DNA of 64,000 nucleotides from Streptomyces colonosanans. GTDB taxonomy: Bacteria; Actinomycetota; Actinomycetes; Streptomycetales; Streptomycetaceae. Both the position numbers and the translations under genes were made by a program. Below the pieces are notes generated by a model. That model saw nothing but the letters and a program-made list of their open reading frames with translations, made no database searches and was not told the DNA's origin. The stretch covers positions 16,283 to 80,282 of the forward strand of contig NZ_MLYP01000092.1 in the NCBI RefSeq assembly GCF_001866645.1, in the 5' to 3' direction. The stretch's first letter is position 1. Every line of letters starts with the position of its first letter. Positions 24,349 through 31,863 of the stretch are shown one piece after another.

Positions 24349-24647
24349 ACGCCGGAACGCCGCCCGAACCGGGCGCCTCCCGCATCGAGTTGCGTACCTA
24401 CCGCGTGGACCGGGACGGGCGGCGCGTCGGCCCGGACCGGGTCCGCGTCCACGCCGGCGCCGCCCCGGCCGCCGTGCCGAAAACCCTGTGGTGGCCGCCC
24501 TGCCGCTGCCCCCGCTGCCGCGAGCGTGAGGTGATCGCCGGAGCCCGGAACGACCCGTCGACCACCTCCGAAACCCAAGGCCGCACCGAGCAGTTACCGC
24601 GCACGAACAGCCCGACCGAGGAGGACCGCAGAAGAACCGGCATGTGA
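24345..24647 (+). CDS. Small hypothetical protein (100 aa) with CxCxxC motif
   Basis: A 100-residue protein. The N-terminal half forms beta-like strands (RIELRTYRVDRDGRRVG, VRVHAG), a WWPPCRCPRCRE knuckle follows near residue 52, and the tail is polar and disordered. It is the last of four overlapping small genes facing the GntR regulator. Three of the four carry Cys clusters. Confidence 0.6.
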   Translation: MNAGTPPEPGASRIELRTYRVDRDGRRVGPDRVRVHAGAAPAAVPKTLWWPPCRCPRCREREVIAGARNDPSTTSETQGRTEQLPRTNSPTEEDRRRTGM

Positions 24648-24810
24648 AGAACTCGCGGTGTGAGGAAACCGGCCGTGTCACGGCGCCGGATGGCGGGTCG
24701 ACGAGGCGTAGGTGACACGCGCGGTGGGTGCCCGGGGACATACGGCTGGGCAGCCCCGGAGCGTCGAAGCGGGCCGGTTCCGGAGAAGGGCGGCGCCCGA
24801 GAAGGATGAC

Positions 24811-25185
24811 TCAGGAGGTGGACTCGATCTCCCCCGCGAAGACGATGACCTGGTCGATGAGGCTCCGCCGCAGATGGACGACGTCCGTTCCCGCCAGGCG
24901 GGGGCCTCCATCCGGCGTGGTGAAGACCCACTGGTACCGGGCCCACTCGTCAGGCATGTCCACTGCCGAGCAGCGCACCATCGTGCCGGTCCCCGCCGGG
25001 TGGCGCCGGATGTCCAGCACGAACCGCTCGACCGCCTCGATCCCTTCACTGCGGCCCAACGGGCCCCAGAAGACCACGTCCGATGTCAGGGCCTGGGAGA
25101 GCAGCGCAGTCACATAGCTGTCGTCCGAGGCGTTGAATGCGGAGATGAACGTGTCGATCGCGGACCGCGCGGTCTCTTCCTGCAT
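24811..25185 (-). CDS. NTF2-like (SnoaL-type) small protein
   Basis: A 124-residue cone-fold protein: an N-terminal helix (TARSAIDTFISAFNASDD), the curved sheet strands DVVFWGPLGRSEG, MVRCSAVDMPDEWARYQWVF and TDVVHLRRSLIDQVIVFAGE. Such domains act as small isomerases/hydrolases or binding modules; no catalytic assignment is possible here. The ATG at 25185 has no ribosome-binding site and is read through in frame from an IS5-type remnant upstream, so the original start may have been lost to the insertion. Confidence 0.7.
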   Translation of the reverse strand: MQEETARSAIDTFISAFNASDDSYVTALLSQALTSDVVFWGPLGRSEGIEAVERFVLDIRRHPAGTGTMVRCSAVDMPDEWARYQWVFTTPDGGPRLAGTDVVHLRRSLIDQVIVFAGEIESTS

Positions 25186-25189
25186 GCAC

Positions 25190-25390
25190 CAGTAATACCA
25201 GTTGCTTCGCGGATTGCGGTGTTTGCCGCGGTGTTGCAGCTTGGTGCCGCCGGCGCCTTGGTAGCACTCGTCTGCCCAGCAGGCCAGGTCGGCCTCGGCC
25301 AGGGCATCGATGATGCCGTGGGTGCGGGCGGCGGTCAGGTCATGGGTGGCGCTGTAGTGGTAGACGGTGCCGAAGTCAGCGGCGAGAGTG
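25190..25390 (-). pseudogene. IS5-family transposase fragment
   Basis: In the same frame and directly upstream of the NTF2-like gene, the sequence reads FGTVYHYSATHDLTAARTHG, then IIDALAEADLACWADECYQGAGG. This is the DDE core region of small IS5/ISL-type transposases common in Streptomyces. Both ends are missing; about 65 codons survive. Confidence 0.75.
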
Positions 25391-25514
25391 GCGCGCAGAA
25401 CTGAACGACCCGACGCCTTCAGGCGGCAGATGAGAGGGCGATCGCCGACGTCCGGCGGTCGCCCTCTTGTCCGCTTGTCCGCCTTCCCGACGGTTGACGG
25501 TTTTGCTTCGATTT

Positions 25515-25570
25515 GGGCCCATCGTTGGGCCCAGGGACCCACGACGTGACGCGTGTGACGCCACTAGCCT
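25515..25570 (+). promoter_or_regulatory. Tad-regulon box c: GGGCCC/GGGCCC/GGGACC triplet plus -10 (toxin gene)
   Basis: Half-sites at 25515, 25527 and 25534 (steps 12 and 7), with TAGCCT at 25565-25570, 38 bp after the second half-site as in boxes a and b. The transcript would start near 25577, about 42 nt before the GTG at 25619. Confidence 0.65.
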
Positions 25571-25618
25571 TACGGATGATCAACTTGCGTGAGTGCGACC
25601 GTCGTTGGGGGAGGCGGA

Positions 25619-28042
25619 GTGTCTTCGTACGGTGGTGTATCCGGTTTCGGTGGCATCGGGGTGATCCCCGACCGGGGAGGGCAACCACTGCCACGTGCGG
25701 TGCGCCTGGCCCGGGTGCTGATCCATGTCCTCTTCGCCGCCTCGGTGTTGGGTGGCCTCGGGCTGCTCGGCTCGGCGCTCGCGGCGGACGCGGCGGGCGC
25801 CCGACTGTTCGGCATCGTCCTGTACGCGGCCGCGCCGGGCGTGGTGGCGTGGCTGCTCTCGCGGCGGTCCTGGACCGGCGGAACGAAGCTGTGGCTGGGG
25901 CTGATCGCCACACAGGGGTGGTTCATCCTCGGCGGCCTCGGCAACATCGGCGACGGGTCGCCGCGCGGGTTCACCCAACTGTTCCTGCCGGTACTGGTGA
26001 TCTGGTTCCTCACCCGCAGGGAGAGCCGCGACTGGTTCCGGCTCGCCGAACGGGACCGGGAGGACAAGCCGCCGTTCTCGCTGCCGCACATGATGACCTG
26101 GCGCCGCGACCGGGGCCAGTCGACCCTCGAGTACGTCGGGCTGATCGTCCTGGTCGCCGCGATCATCATCGGCCTCGTCGCCACCGGCGTCAGCAGCGAC
26201 ATCGCGTCCACGATGACCCGGCAGGTGTGCCGGGTCGTCAGTGACGGCGACTGCGGCGGCGGTGGTGACGGTACGCAGACCGAGGCCGGTAAGCGGCAGG
26301 ACGGGACGTCGCCGAACGGATCGGGGGAATCCGGCGGTTCGGACACCACAGGCGCGTCGGGCGGTTCGGGTTCGTCGGGCGGATCCGGCGGCAGCGGCGG
26401 CACTGACTCCGGCAGTTCCGGCGGTTCAGGTGGCTCGGGCGGCTCGGGCGGCGACGGAGGTACGGGGGGTCCCGGCGGTACGTCCGACTCCGGCGGCACC
26501 ACAGACCGGCCGGACGGCGGATCCGACGGCTCCAAGGACACCTACCCCGAGACCCACGACGAGCCCGAAGAGACATACGACACCCCGGTGTCCGACGCCG
26601 ACTCCGGGGACTCCGGGGACGACAGCGACGGCGGGGGAGACAACAACGACTGCAGCGGCTTCTTGGGCTGCAGCTGGGACAAGATCAGCCAGGTCGGCAA
26701 GGGCCTCGGCGTCGACGGAGTGTGGGGCGACCTCAAGGGCATCGGCGCACTCTTCGACGGCGACACCTGGTCCGGCATGGCCGACTACGGCAAGCAGCTC
26801 GGCTCCCAGTGGATGGACGACTCCAAGAGCGCCCGGGACAAGTGGTCCAAGGGCGACTACCTGGGCGCGGTCTGGGACTGGGGCGGAGCGTCGGTCAACA
26901 CCGTCGTCAAGGTCGGCGACGACATGTTCGTCGGCGACGAGGTCCGCGAGCGCTGGAACCACGGCCAGAAGACCCGCGCCGTCACCGATGTCGTCTGGAA
27001 CGTCGGGTCCCTCTTCATCCCCGGGTACGACGTCGCGAAGGTCGTCGGGAAGGTCGGCAAACTCGGCAAGCTGGGCAAGGTCGCCGAGAAGGTCGCGGAG
27101 GCCGCCGACAAGGCCAAGGACGCCGCGAAGCGGGCCCGCAAGGCCGCCGAGGTCGGCGACGTCAAGGAGGCCCGCAAGGCGGCGAAGGAGGCCGACGAGG
27201 CGGCGGACGCGGCCGAGGAGCAGGCACGCAAGACCGGCTGCTCCATCGCGCTCGGGCCCCCGACACGCACCCCCGCGCCCCCGGGTCTCACCGGCGGTGC
27301 CGGCTCCGGCACGGTCGTCCTCGCGGGCGGCGCCCCCGCCCGGGTGATCCTCGCCTCCGACGGCTGTGACGAGGAGGCCAAGGCCAAGGCGAAGGAGGCC
27401 CGCGAGAAGGAGCGCGAGGCGTACCTCGCGAAGAAGCGCGCCGAGGAGCCGCAGCGGGCGAAGGAAGCCATCGCGAAGCGGAAGCCGTATCCGGACCCCA
27501 AGCGCAACGACACTTCCGACCCGCGCAACTACCTGCCCCCGGACTGGGCCAAGAAGCTGAACGACCCCAAGCTCGGGGACGCCGACAAGGCCGAGGGCTT
27601 CTGGGCCAGCCGCTACCGCAACCCTCCGCCCAACTGGAAGAACGAGGGCTGGATCCGCTACCAGGAGCAGGTCACCGGTGTGAAACGCGGCAAGGAGTAT
27701 GTCGTTCCGCACTCCAACGACAAGGTTCCGGACGTGGAGTTCGACGGCTGGGACTCCAGCCGGGGGCCGAAGGGGACGTTCCTGGAGGCCAAGAAGGGCT
27801 ACTCGAAACAGCTCACCAAGGACGGTGAGTTGAAGACCAGTCAGAAGAACAAGTTCGTCGCGGAGGCGAAACGGCAGGTGGACGCGGCCGGCGGACGCCC
27901 CATCGAATGGCACTTCTCGGACGAGAAGGTGGCCAAGGCCACCCGTGCGGCGTTCCGCAAGACGCCTGGCCTGGGCAGCATCAAGGTCGTGTACACCAAG
28001 GCGAAGGAAGCGGGTCCCAGGAACCCCGCCCAGTTCGACTAG
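25619..28042 (+). CDS. Pilin-like polymorphic toxin: 4-TM + Flp prepilin segment + nuclease (Tox-REase-5-like) C-terminus
   Basis: An 807-residue chimera. Residues 25-150 hold four TM helices. Residues 155-190 hold a Flp-type prepilin segment: Gly166, then QSTLEYVG with Glu171 and Tyr172 at +5/+6, then a hydrophobic helix. A Cys pair and a Gly/Ser-rich and acidic linker extend to about 340. A pre-toxin helical region with Ala/Lys-rich coiled coil spans about 345-620. The final 150 residues carry WIRYQEQVTGVKRGKEY, VEFDGWD, FLEAKKGY (the ExK of a PD-(D/E)xK nuclease) and PIEWHFSDEKVAKATR, which fits Tox-REase-5. GGGGGAGG precedes the GTG; an alternative start is GTG 25589. Secretion through the Tad system is inference. 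Confidence 0.8.
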   Translation: MSSYGGVSGFGGIGVIPDRGGQPLPRAVRLARVLIHVLFAASVLGGLGLLGSALAADAAGARLFGIVLYAAAPGVVAWLLSRRSWTGGTKLWLGLIATQGWFILGGLGNIGDGSPRGFTQLFLPVLVIWFLTRRESRDWFRLAERDREDKPPFSLPHMMTWRRDRGQSTLEYVGLIVLVAAIIIGLVATGVSSDIASTMTRQVCRVVSDGDCGGGGDGTQTEAGKRQDGTSPNGSGESGGSDTTGASGGSGSSGGSGGSGGTDSGSSGGSGGSGGSGGDGGTGGPGGTSDSGGTTDRPDGGSDGSKDTYPETHDEPEETYDTPVSDADSGDSGDDSDGGGDNNDCSGFLGCSWDKISQVGKGLGVDGVWGDLKGIGALFDGDTWSGMADYGKQLGSQWMDDSKSARDKWSKGDYLGAVWDWGGASVNTVVKVGDDMFVGDEVRERWNHGQKTRAVTDVVWNVGSLFIPGYDVAKVVGKVGKLGKLGKVAEKVAEAADKAKDAAKRARKAAEVGDVKEARKAAKEADEAADAAEEQARKTGCSIALGPPTRTPAPPGLTGGAGSGTVVLAGGAPARVILASDGCDEEAKAKAKEAREKEREAYLAKKRAEEPQRAKEAIAKRKPYPDPKRNDTSDPRNYLPPDWAKKLNDPKLGDADKAEGFWASRYRNPPPNWKNEGWIRYQEQVTGVKRGKEYVVPHSNDKVPDVEFDGWDSSRGPKGTFLEAKKGYSKQLTKDGELKTSQKNKFVAEAKRQVDAAGGRPIEWHFSDEKVAKATRAAFRKTPGLGSIKVVYTKAKEAGPRNPAQFD

Positions 28043-28102
28043 CGTGGCGGAAGCGGAAGTGACCGGGCAGGACCGGAGAGCGAGAGGCCGCGGAGGCACA
28101 GC

Positions 28103-28822
28103 ATGAGGCAAACGGTACGGGTGCTCTGGGGCCCTCGTGAGGAGTCGCCCGAGGCGCTGACGGGCCACTGGATGCGGACCTTGGGCGGACTGTCCACCCT
28201 GCTCCCGGCCGTCGGCCCCGACACGGGTGAGTCGTGGACGTGGCGGTGGTTCCGCGAGTCCGGACCGACCACCGATCTGCGTGCGGACGAAGCGTCGGTC
28301 CTGGCGGCCCTGCGCGCGCAGCAGGCCGCGGACGGCTGGTCCGACCGTACGGGTGTCGGCCTCACGCTCGTGATCGAGCGCAAGCCGGACTGGAAGATCG
28401 AGATCATGGGCAGCGCCGGAGGAACCTCCGAGTTCGTGTACCAGAGCCTGGGCATCGAGATCAGCGCGCCGGACGGTACCCAGCTCCCGTCCGCGGAGCT
28501 GCTCGCACTCCTCGCGGAGACATGGGCCCCCGACGTCGGCGACGTGACCGACGACGACGTACTCGACGCCCTCGAGGACGAAACCGACATCGGTATGGGT
28601 GAACCGTCCGTCGGCCGGCTCGGCTACCTGTCCCCGAACCGGGCGGCGCTCGTACCGGACGACCTGGCCGTCGCCCGCAAGGAGCTGCCCGGCGGGGGCG
28701 TCCTGCTCGACGTGGCCTCGCCGTCCGACGGTGTCGGCGCGGTGGTCCGGGCGAACGTACGACTGCGTGACGCCGGAGCCCTTGAACCGTTGCCCACCCC
28801 GATGGACCGAAGCACGCTCTGA
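28103..28822 (+). CDS. Immunity protein (Imm52-like) for the nuclease toxin
   Basis: A 239-residue soluble acidic protein lying 60 bp after the toxin. It has features of the Imm52 family, which is known to accompany Tox-REase-5 domains: an early LWGPREESPEALTGHWMRTL, a central GVGLTLVIERKPDWKIEIMG, and the C-terminal LGYLSPNRAALVPDDLAVARKELPGG. The ATG is preceded by GCGGAGGCACAGC. Acidic character and position directly behind the toxin both support immunity. Family assignment is from memory of motifs, not a search. Confidence 0.7.
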   Translation: MRQTVRVLWGPREESPEALTGHWMRTLGGLSTLLPAVGPDTGESWTWRWFRESGPTTDLRADEASVLAALRAQQAADGWSDRTGVGLTLVIERKPDWKIEIMGSAGGTSEFVYQSLGIEISAPDGTQLPSAELLALLAETWAPDVGDVTDDDVLDALEDETDIGMGEPSVGRLGYLSPNRAALVPDDLAVARKELPGGGVLLDVASPSDGVGAVVRANVRLRDAGALEPLPTPMDRSTL

Positions 28823-28851
28823 CCCGCACGAGAGGCTGCGGAGGCACTGCT

Positions 28852-29388
28852 GTGACCCGTCAGTACGGTGACGCCTTCGACCGCGGCCGGGCCGTGGCCG
28901 GCATCGAGGCGCTGCTCGCGACACCCCTGCCGACAACGGGTCCGACGCTAAGAGAGGACGACCCGTCCACCGAGGAATGGGGTCAGGACATCGGCGAGGG
29001 CTTCGTACTGGCCCCCCTCTGGGAGAGCAGGGATCTCCTCGGCGTCTACGGCGAGGAGTGGGGCGAGCAGGTGGCAGGCGCCGAGCTGAAGGCCCTGGAC
29101 GTCGCGGCGGAACTGACGGGCCGGTGGGGAACGCCCCGGAAGGTGCCGATGCACGTGGCGATGTTCCGCGACCAGGCGGACGAGCCCATGCCGCCGGTGC
29201 ACCAGGCCCTGTGCGACGCGGACAACTACGGTGACCTGACCGTGTGGGGCCCCGTGCCGGCGGGGCCGGACGGGGCGGACCGCTGGGTGGGGATCTCGGT
29301 CGGCCACTGCGACGGCGACGCCCCGCTGGTCCTGATGGCCGTCGTGAGCGACCGGGAGATCGAAGAACTGGAGGAGGAGACCGGCTGA
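28852..29388 (+). CDS. Second candidate immunity protein (hypothetical)
   Basis: A 178-residue, strongly acidic soluble protein of no recognised family. It carries WGQDIGEGFVLAPLWESRDLLGVYGEEWGEQ and a C-terminal EIEELEEETG tail. The GTG at 28852 follows GCGGAGGCACTGC, nearly the same leader as the preceding immunity gene, which suggests the two genes share an initiation-region duplication and are made in similar amounts. It is placed third in the toxin operon and is probably protective or a chaperone. Confidence 0.6.
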   Translation: MTRQYGDAFDRGRAVAGIEALLATPLPTTGPTLREDDPSTEEWGQDIGEGFVLAPLWESRDLLGVYGEEWGEQVAGAELKALDVAAELTGRWGTPRKVPMHVAMFRDQADEPMPPVHQALCDADNYGDLTVWGPVPAGPDGADRWVGISVGHCDGDAPLVLMAVVSDREIEELEEETG

Positions 29389-29416
29389 CCCGCCACGCCC
29401 CAGTGTTGACGGTACG

Positions 29417-29776
29417 TCAGGAATCTACCGACAGCCGCACCCCGGGGCGTACGCCCCACCGCTCCATCGCCCCCGCCTCCGCCTCCAGCACCGAACGGGC
29501 GCGCAGCCGGGGCAGGCCGAGCCGGCCGGGCTTCATCGTGCGCACCGCCAGCACGTTCAAGTCCCGGTCGACGTAGGCCACATCGATGGTGAACCGCATC
29601 CTGAAGGTGTGCACGCTCGCGCACGGAGTGATGAGCAGCGCCCCCTTGACGCCGTCCCGGCCGAGGAGCCCGCGAGCACGCTTCGCGTAGCTGGCGGCGA
29701 TCTCCAACGGGACCTTTGGCGTCTGGGGCGTGGTGAGGGTCCCCGTACCGTTCCGCCACTTCTGCCGTGTTGTCAT
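29417..29776 (-). CDS. DUF192 family protein
   Basis: A 119-residue protein with the DUF192 signature: RARGLLGRDGVKGALLITPCASVHTFRMRFTIDVAYVDRDLNVLAVRTMKPGRLG, then EAEAGAMERWGVRPGVRLSV. DUF192 genes commonly sit beside actinobacterial tad/flp genes; the molecular role is not known. The ATG at 29776 gives the family length. It is divergent from the prepilin peptidase, and box d lies between the two starts. Confidence 0.85.
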   Translation of the reverse strand: MTTRQKWRNGTGTLTTPQTPKVPLEIAASYAKRARGLLGRDGVKGALLITPCASVHTFRMRFTIDVAYVDRDLNVLAVRTMKPGRLGLPRLRARSVLEAEAGAMERWGVRPGVRLSVDS

Positions 29777-29823
29777 GGCCCGCACTCTAGGGCGTACGGG
29801 TGAGGGCCGGTTCTGGGCCCGCC

Positions 29824-29878
29824 GGGCGCCGCGTTGGGCCCACGGGCCCATGACCGCCGGGCTCACGCCCCATAAGGT
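29824..29878 (+). promoter_or_regulatory. Tad-regulon box d: GGGCGC/GGGCCC/GGGCCC triplet plus -10 (prepilin peptidase)
   Basis: Half-sites at 29824, 29836 and 29844 (steps 12 and 8), with an extra GGGCCC at 29815, then TAAGGT at 29873-29878. The predicted start of transcription is 29885-29886, coinciding with the GTG of the peptidase gene, so this mRNA would be leaderless. Confidence 0.65.
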
Positions 29879-29885
29879 CTGCCAG

Positions 29886-30614
29886 GTGTACGCCCTGCTG
29901 ATCACCGCCGCCCTGTGGGGAGCCGCCACCGGACTGCTCGTCCTGCGGGCCGCCCACCGGCTGTCCGTCGAGCCGGAAGAGCCATGGCGCCAGGACTGCC
30001 CCTCGGGCCACGCCTTCGGACCGGGACCGCGCGGATGGCTCGGCCCCGCCCACTGCGCCTCCTGCGTACCGGCGCCCGGCCGCGTCTGGACCGCCCCGCT
30101 CGTCACCGGCCTCGGCTGCACGGCGCTCGCCTGGGCGGCGGGCGTACGGCCGGAACTCGCCGTGTGGCTGCTGCTGGCGCCGCTGCTGGTGCTGCTGGCG
30201 ACCGTGGACATACGGGTCCACCGGCTCCCCGACCAGCTGACGCTCCCGCTCGCTGTCATCACACCGCTGCTGCTCGGCATCATGGCCCTGCTGCCCGGGC
30301 ACGGCGGCTCCTGGCCGATCGCGCTGCTCGGCGGACTCACCCTGGGCTGCGCCTACCTCGTACTGTTCCTGATCAACCCCAACGGCCTCGGCTTCGGCGA
30401 CGTCAAACTGGCCGTGCCGCTCGGGGTCGCACTCGGCTGGTACGGGTGGGAAGTGCTGTTCCTCGGTGCCTTCGCCGGCTTCCTGCTCGGCGCCGTGTAC
30501 GGACTCGGCCTCCTGGTCCTGCGCCGGGCGGGCCGCAAGAGCGCGATCCCGTTCGGCCCGTTCATGATCTGCGGCGCCACGGCAGGCCTGCTTCTCGGGG
30601 CCCTGGCAGCCTGA
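29886..30614 (+). CDS. Prepilin peptidase, A24 family (TadV/CpaA role)
   Basis: A 242-residue membrane aspartic protease that would cleave the Gly-(x4)-Glu leaders of the Flp and TadE-type proteins. Catalytic Asp108 lies in TVDIRVHRLPD and Asp172 in GFGDVK; seven or so TM helices span the protein. An N-terminal loop has Cys38, Cys57 and Cys60. The GTG at 29886 was chosen because it coincides with the predicted transcription start and begins the first TM helix; no ribosome-binding site is present. It stands alone, away from the tad operon but next to the pilin-toxin locus. Confidence 0.88.
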   Translation: MYALLITAALWGAATGLLVLRAAHRLSVEPEEPWRQDCPSGHAFGPGPRGWLGPAHCASCVPAPGRVWTAPLVTGLGCTALAWAAGVRPELAVWLLLAPLLVLLATVDIRVHRLPDQLTLPLAVITPLLLGIMALLPGHGGSWPIALLGGLTLGCAYLVLFLINPNGLGFGDVKLAVPLGVALGWYGWEVLFLGAFAGFLLGAVYGLGLLVLRRAGRKSAIPFGPFMICGATAGLLLGALAA

Positions 30615-30630
30615 ACATCCCCCTCCTGGG

Positions 30631-30990
30631 TCAGCTCGGCCAGTCCACCAGTGACAGGAAGAGGATCAGGGAGATCAGCACGGTGCCGATCGGCAGAAGG
30701 GCGAAGAGCCAGCGGCGTTCGGCCCTCTCGTCACTGACCAGACACCAGCTGACGATCAGCAGGGCCAGAGAAGCGGCAAGGCCCACCTGAAGCACCGTGA
30801 AGGCGGTGTCGAAGCTCATGTCGAACCGCTTGGCGTCCGCGTCATTGCAGGAGTCGCAGGCCATGGGGCTGAGCCCGCCTACGGCGAGAGCGATGAGGCC
30901 GACAGGGAGCGTGAGAACGGTCCCGACCAGGGGAGCGACCCACGCACCCTGCACCCGGTTCCTCGGTGTGTTGTCCAACATGCGCCCCAC
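30631..30990 (-). CDS. Small membrane protein, hypothetical
   Basis: A 119-residue protein with three predicted TM helices (about 17-40, 64-84 and 94-114) and a short loop holding CDSCND between the first two. No family was recognised. The GTG at 30990 is used; an in-frame ATG at 30981 is an equal alternative. It ends 16 bases from the convergent peptidase gene with no clear hairpin between. Confidence 0.6.
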   Translation of the reverse strand: MGRMLDNTPRNRVQGAWVAPLVGTVLTLPVGLIALAVGGLSPMACDSCNDADAKRFDMSFDTAFTVLQVGLAASLALLIVSWCLVSDERAERRWLFALLPIGTVLISLILFLSLVDWPS

Positions 30991-31188
30991 CCAACCGGAA
31001 GCAGGCGGGGCGGCACATCAGTACTCGTACTCAGGTCACCTTCGGTACGCACGCGGCGTAGCCGGAGCGGATCGAGCGGCGAGGCGGCGGCAGCCTTCCG
31101 TACCGAAGCGCGTGGCAACCAGGCCCCGCGCCGCCCCCTCTGAGTACCGTGGGCCCCGAGCCCGGGACCGAGGTCGGCGAGGTGTGCG

Positions 31189-31773
31189 ATGAGAAAGATC
31201 ATCCTGATGATGTCCATGTCCCTGGACGGGTACATCGAAGGTCCGGACCGTGAGATCGACTGGCACGTGGTCGACGACGAACTGCACCAGCACTTCAACG
31301 ACGTCCTGAAGAACATGGGCGCCTTCCTCAACGGACGCGTCACCTACCAGCTCATGGCCGACTACTGGCCGGGCGCCGACCGCGACCCGGCCGCATCCGC
31401 ACCCGTGGTCGAATACGCCCGGATCTGGCGGAACATGCCGAAGGTCGTGTTCTCCCGGACCCTCCAGCACGCCGACTGGCACACCACCATCGTGCGGGAC
31501 GTCGTCGCCGAGGACATCCGCGTGCTCAAGGAGCAGGACGGCGGCGACCTCGCACTCGGCGGCGCCGACCTCGCCGCCGAGTTCCTGCGGAACGACCTCA
31601 TCGACGAGTTCCGGATCTACGTCCACCCCGTCCTCGTCGGCCGCGGCAAACGACTCTTCCCCGAAGCCGACGCCCACACCCTGACATCCCTGCGGCTGAT
31701 GCACTCCCACCGGTTCGGCAACGGCGTCGTGCTCCTTCACTACGAGCACGCCGCGACGGTCACCACCCGGTAG
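31189..31773 (+). CDS. Dihydrofolate reductase-family protein (RibD C-terminal-like)
   Basis: A 194-residue NADPH-binding reductase-fold protein: MSMSLDGYIEGPD at the start, the LNGRVTYQLMADYWP helix, VVFSRTL, the cofactor-site LALGGADLAAEFLRNDLIDEFRIYVHPVLVGRGKRLF and a C-terminal GVVLLHYE strand. These stand-alone RibD_C/DHFR-like proteins are frequent in Streptomyces and of uncertain substrate. The ATG at 31189 follows GAGGTG. Confidence 0.9.
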   Translation: MRKIILMMSMSLDGYIEGPDREIDWHVVDDELHQHFNDVLKNMGAFLNGRVTYQLMADYWPGADRDPAASAPVVEYARIWRNMPKVVFSRTLQHADWHTTIVRDVVAEDIRVLKEQDGGDLALGGADLAAEFLRNDLIDEFRIYVHPVLVGRGKRLFPEADAHTLTSLRLMHSHRFGNGVVLLHYEHAATVTTR

Positions 31774-31863
31774 ACACCCGAGCGTCGCCACACCCGCCGG
31801 GTCGGGGCCGGTACCGCGGAAAATCCGTCGCGGCTCCTCCCGACCCCCTGGAAGGATCGCGGC

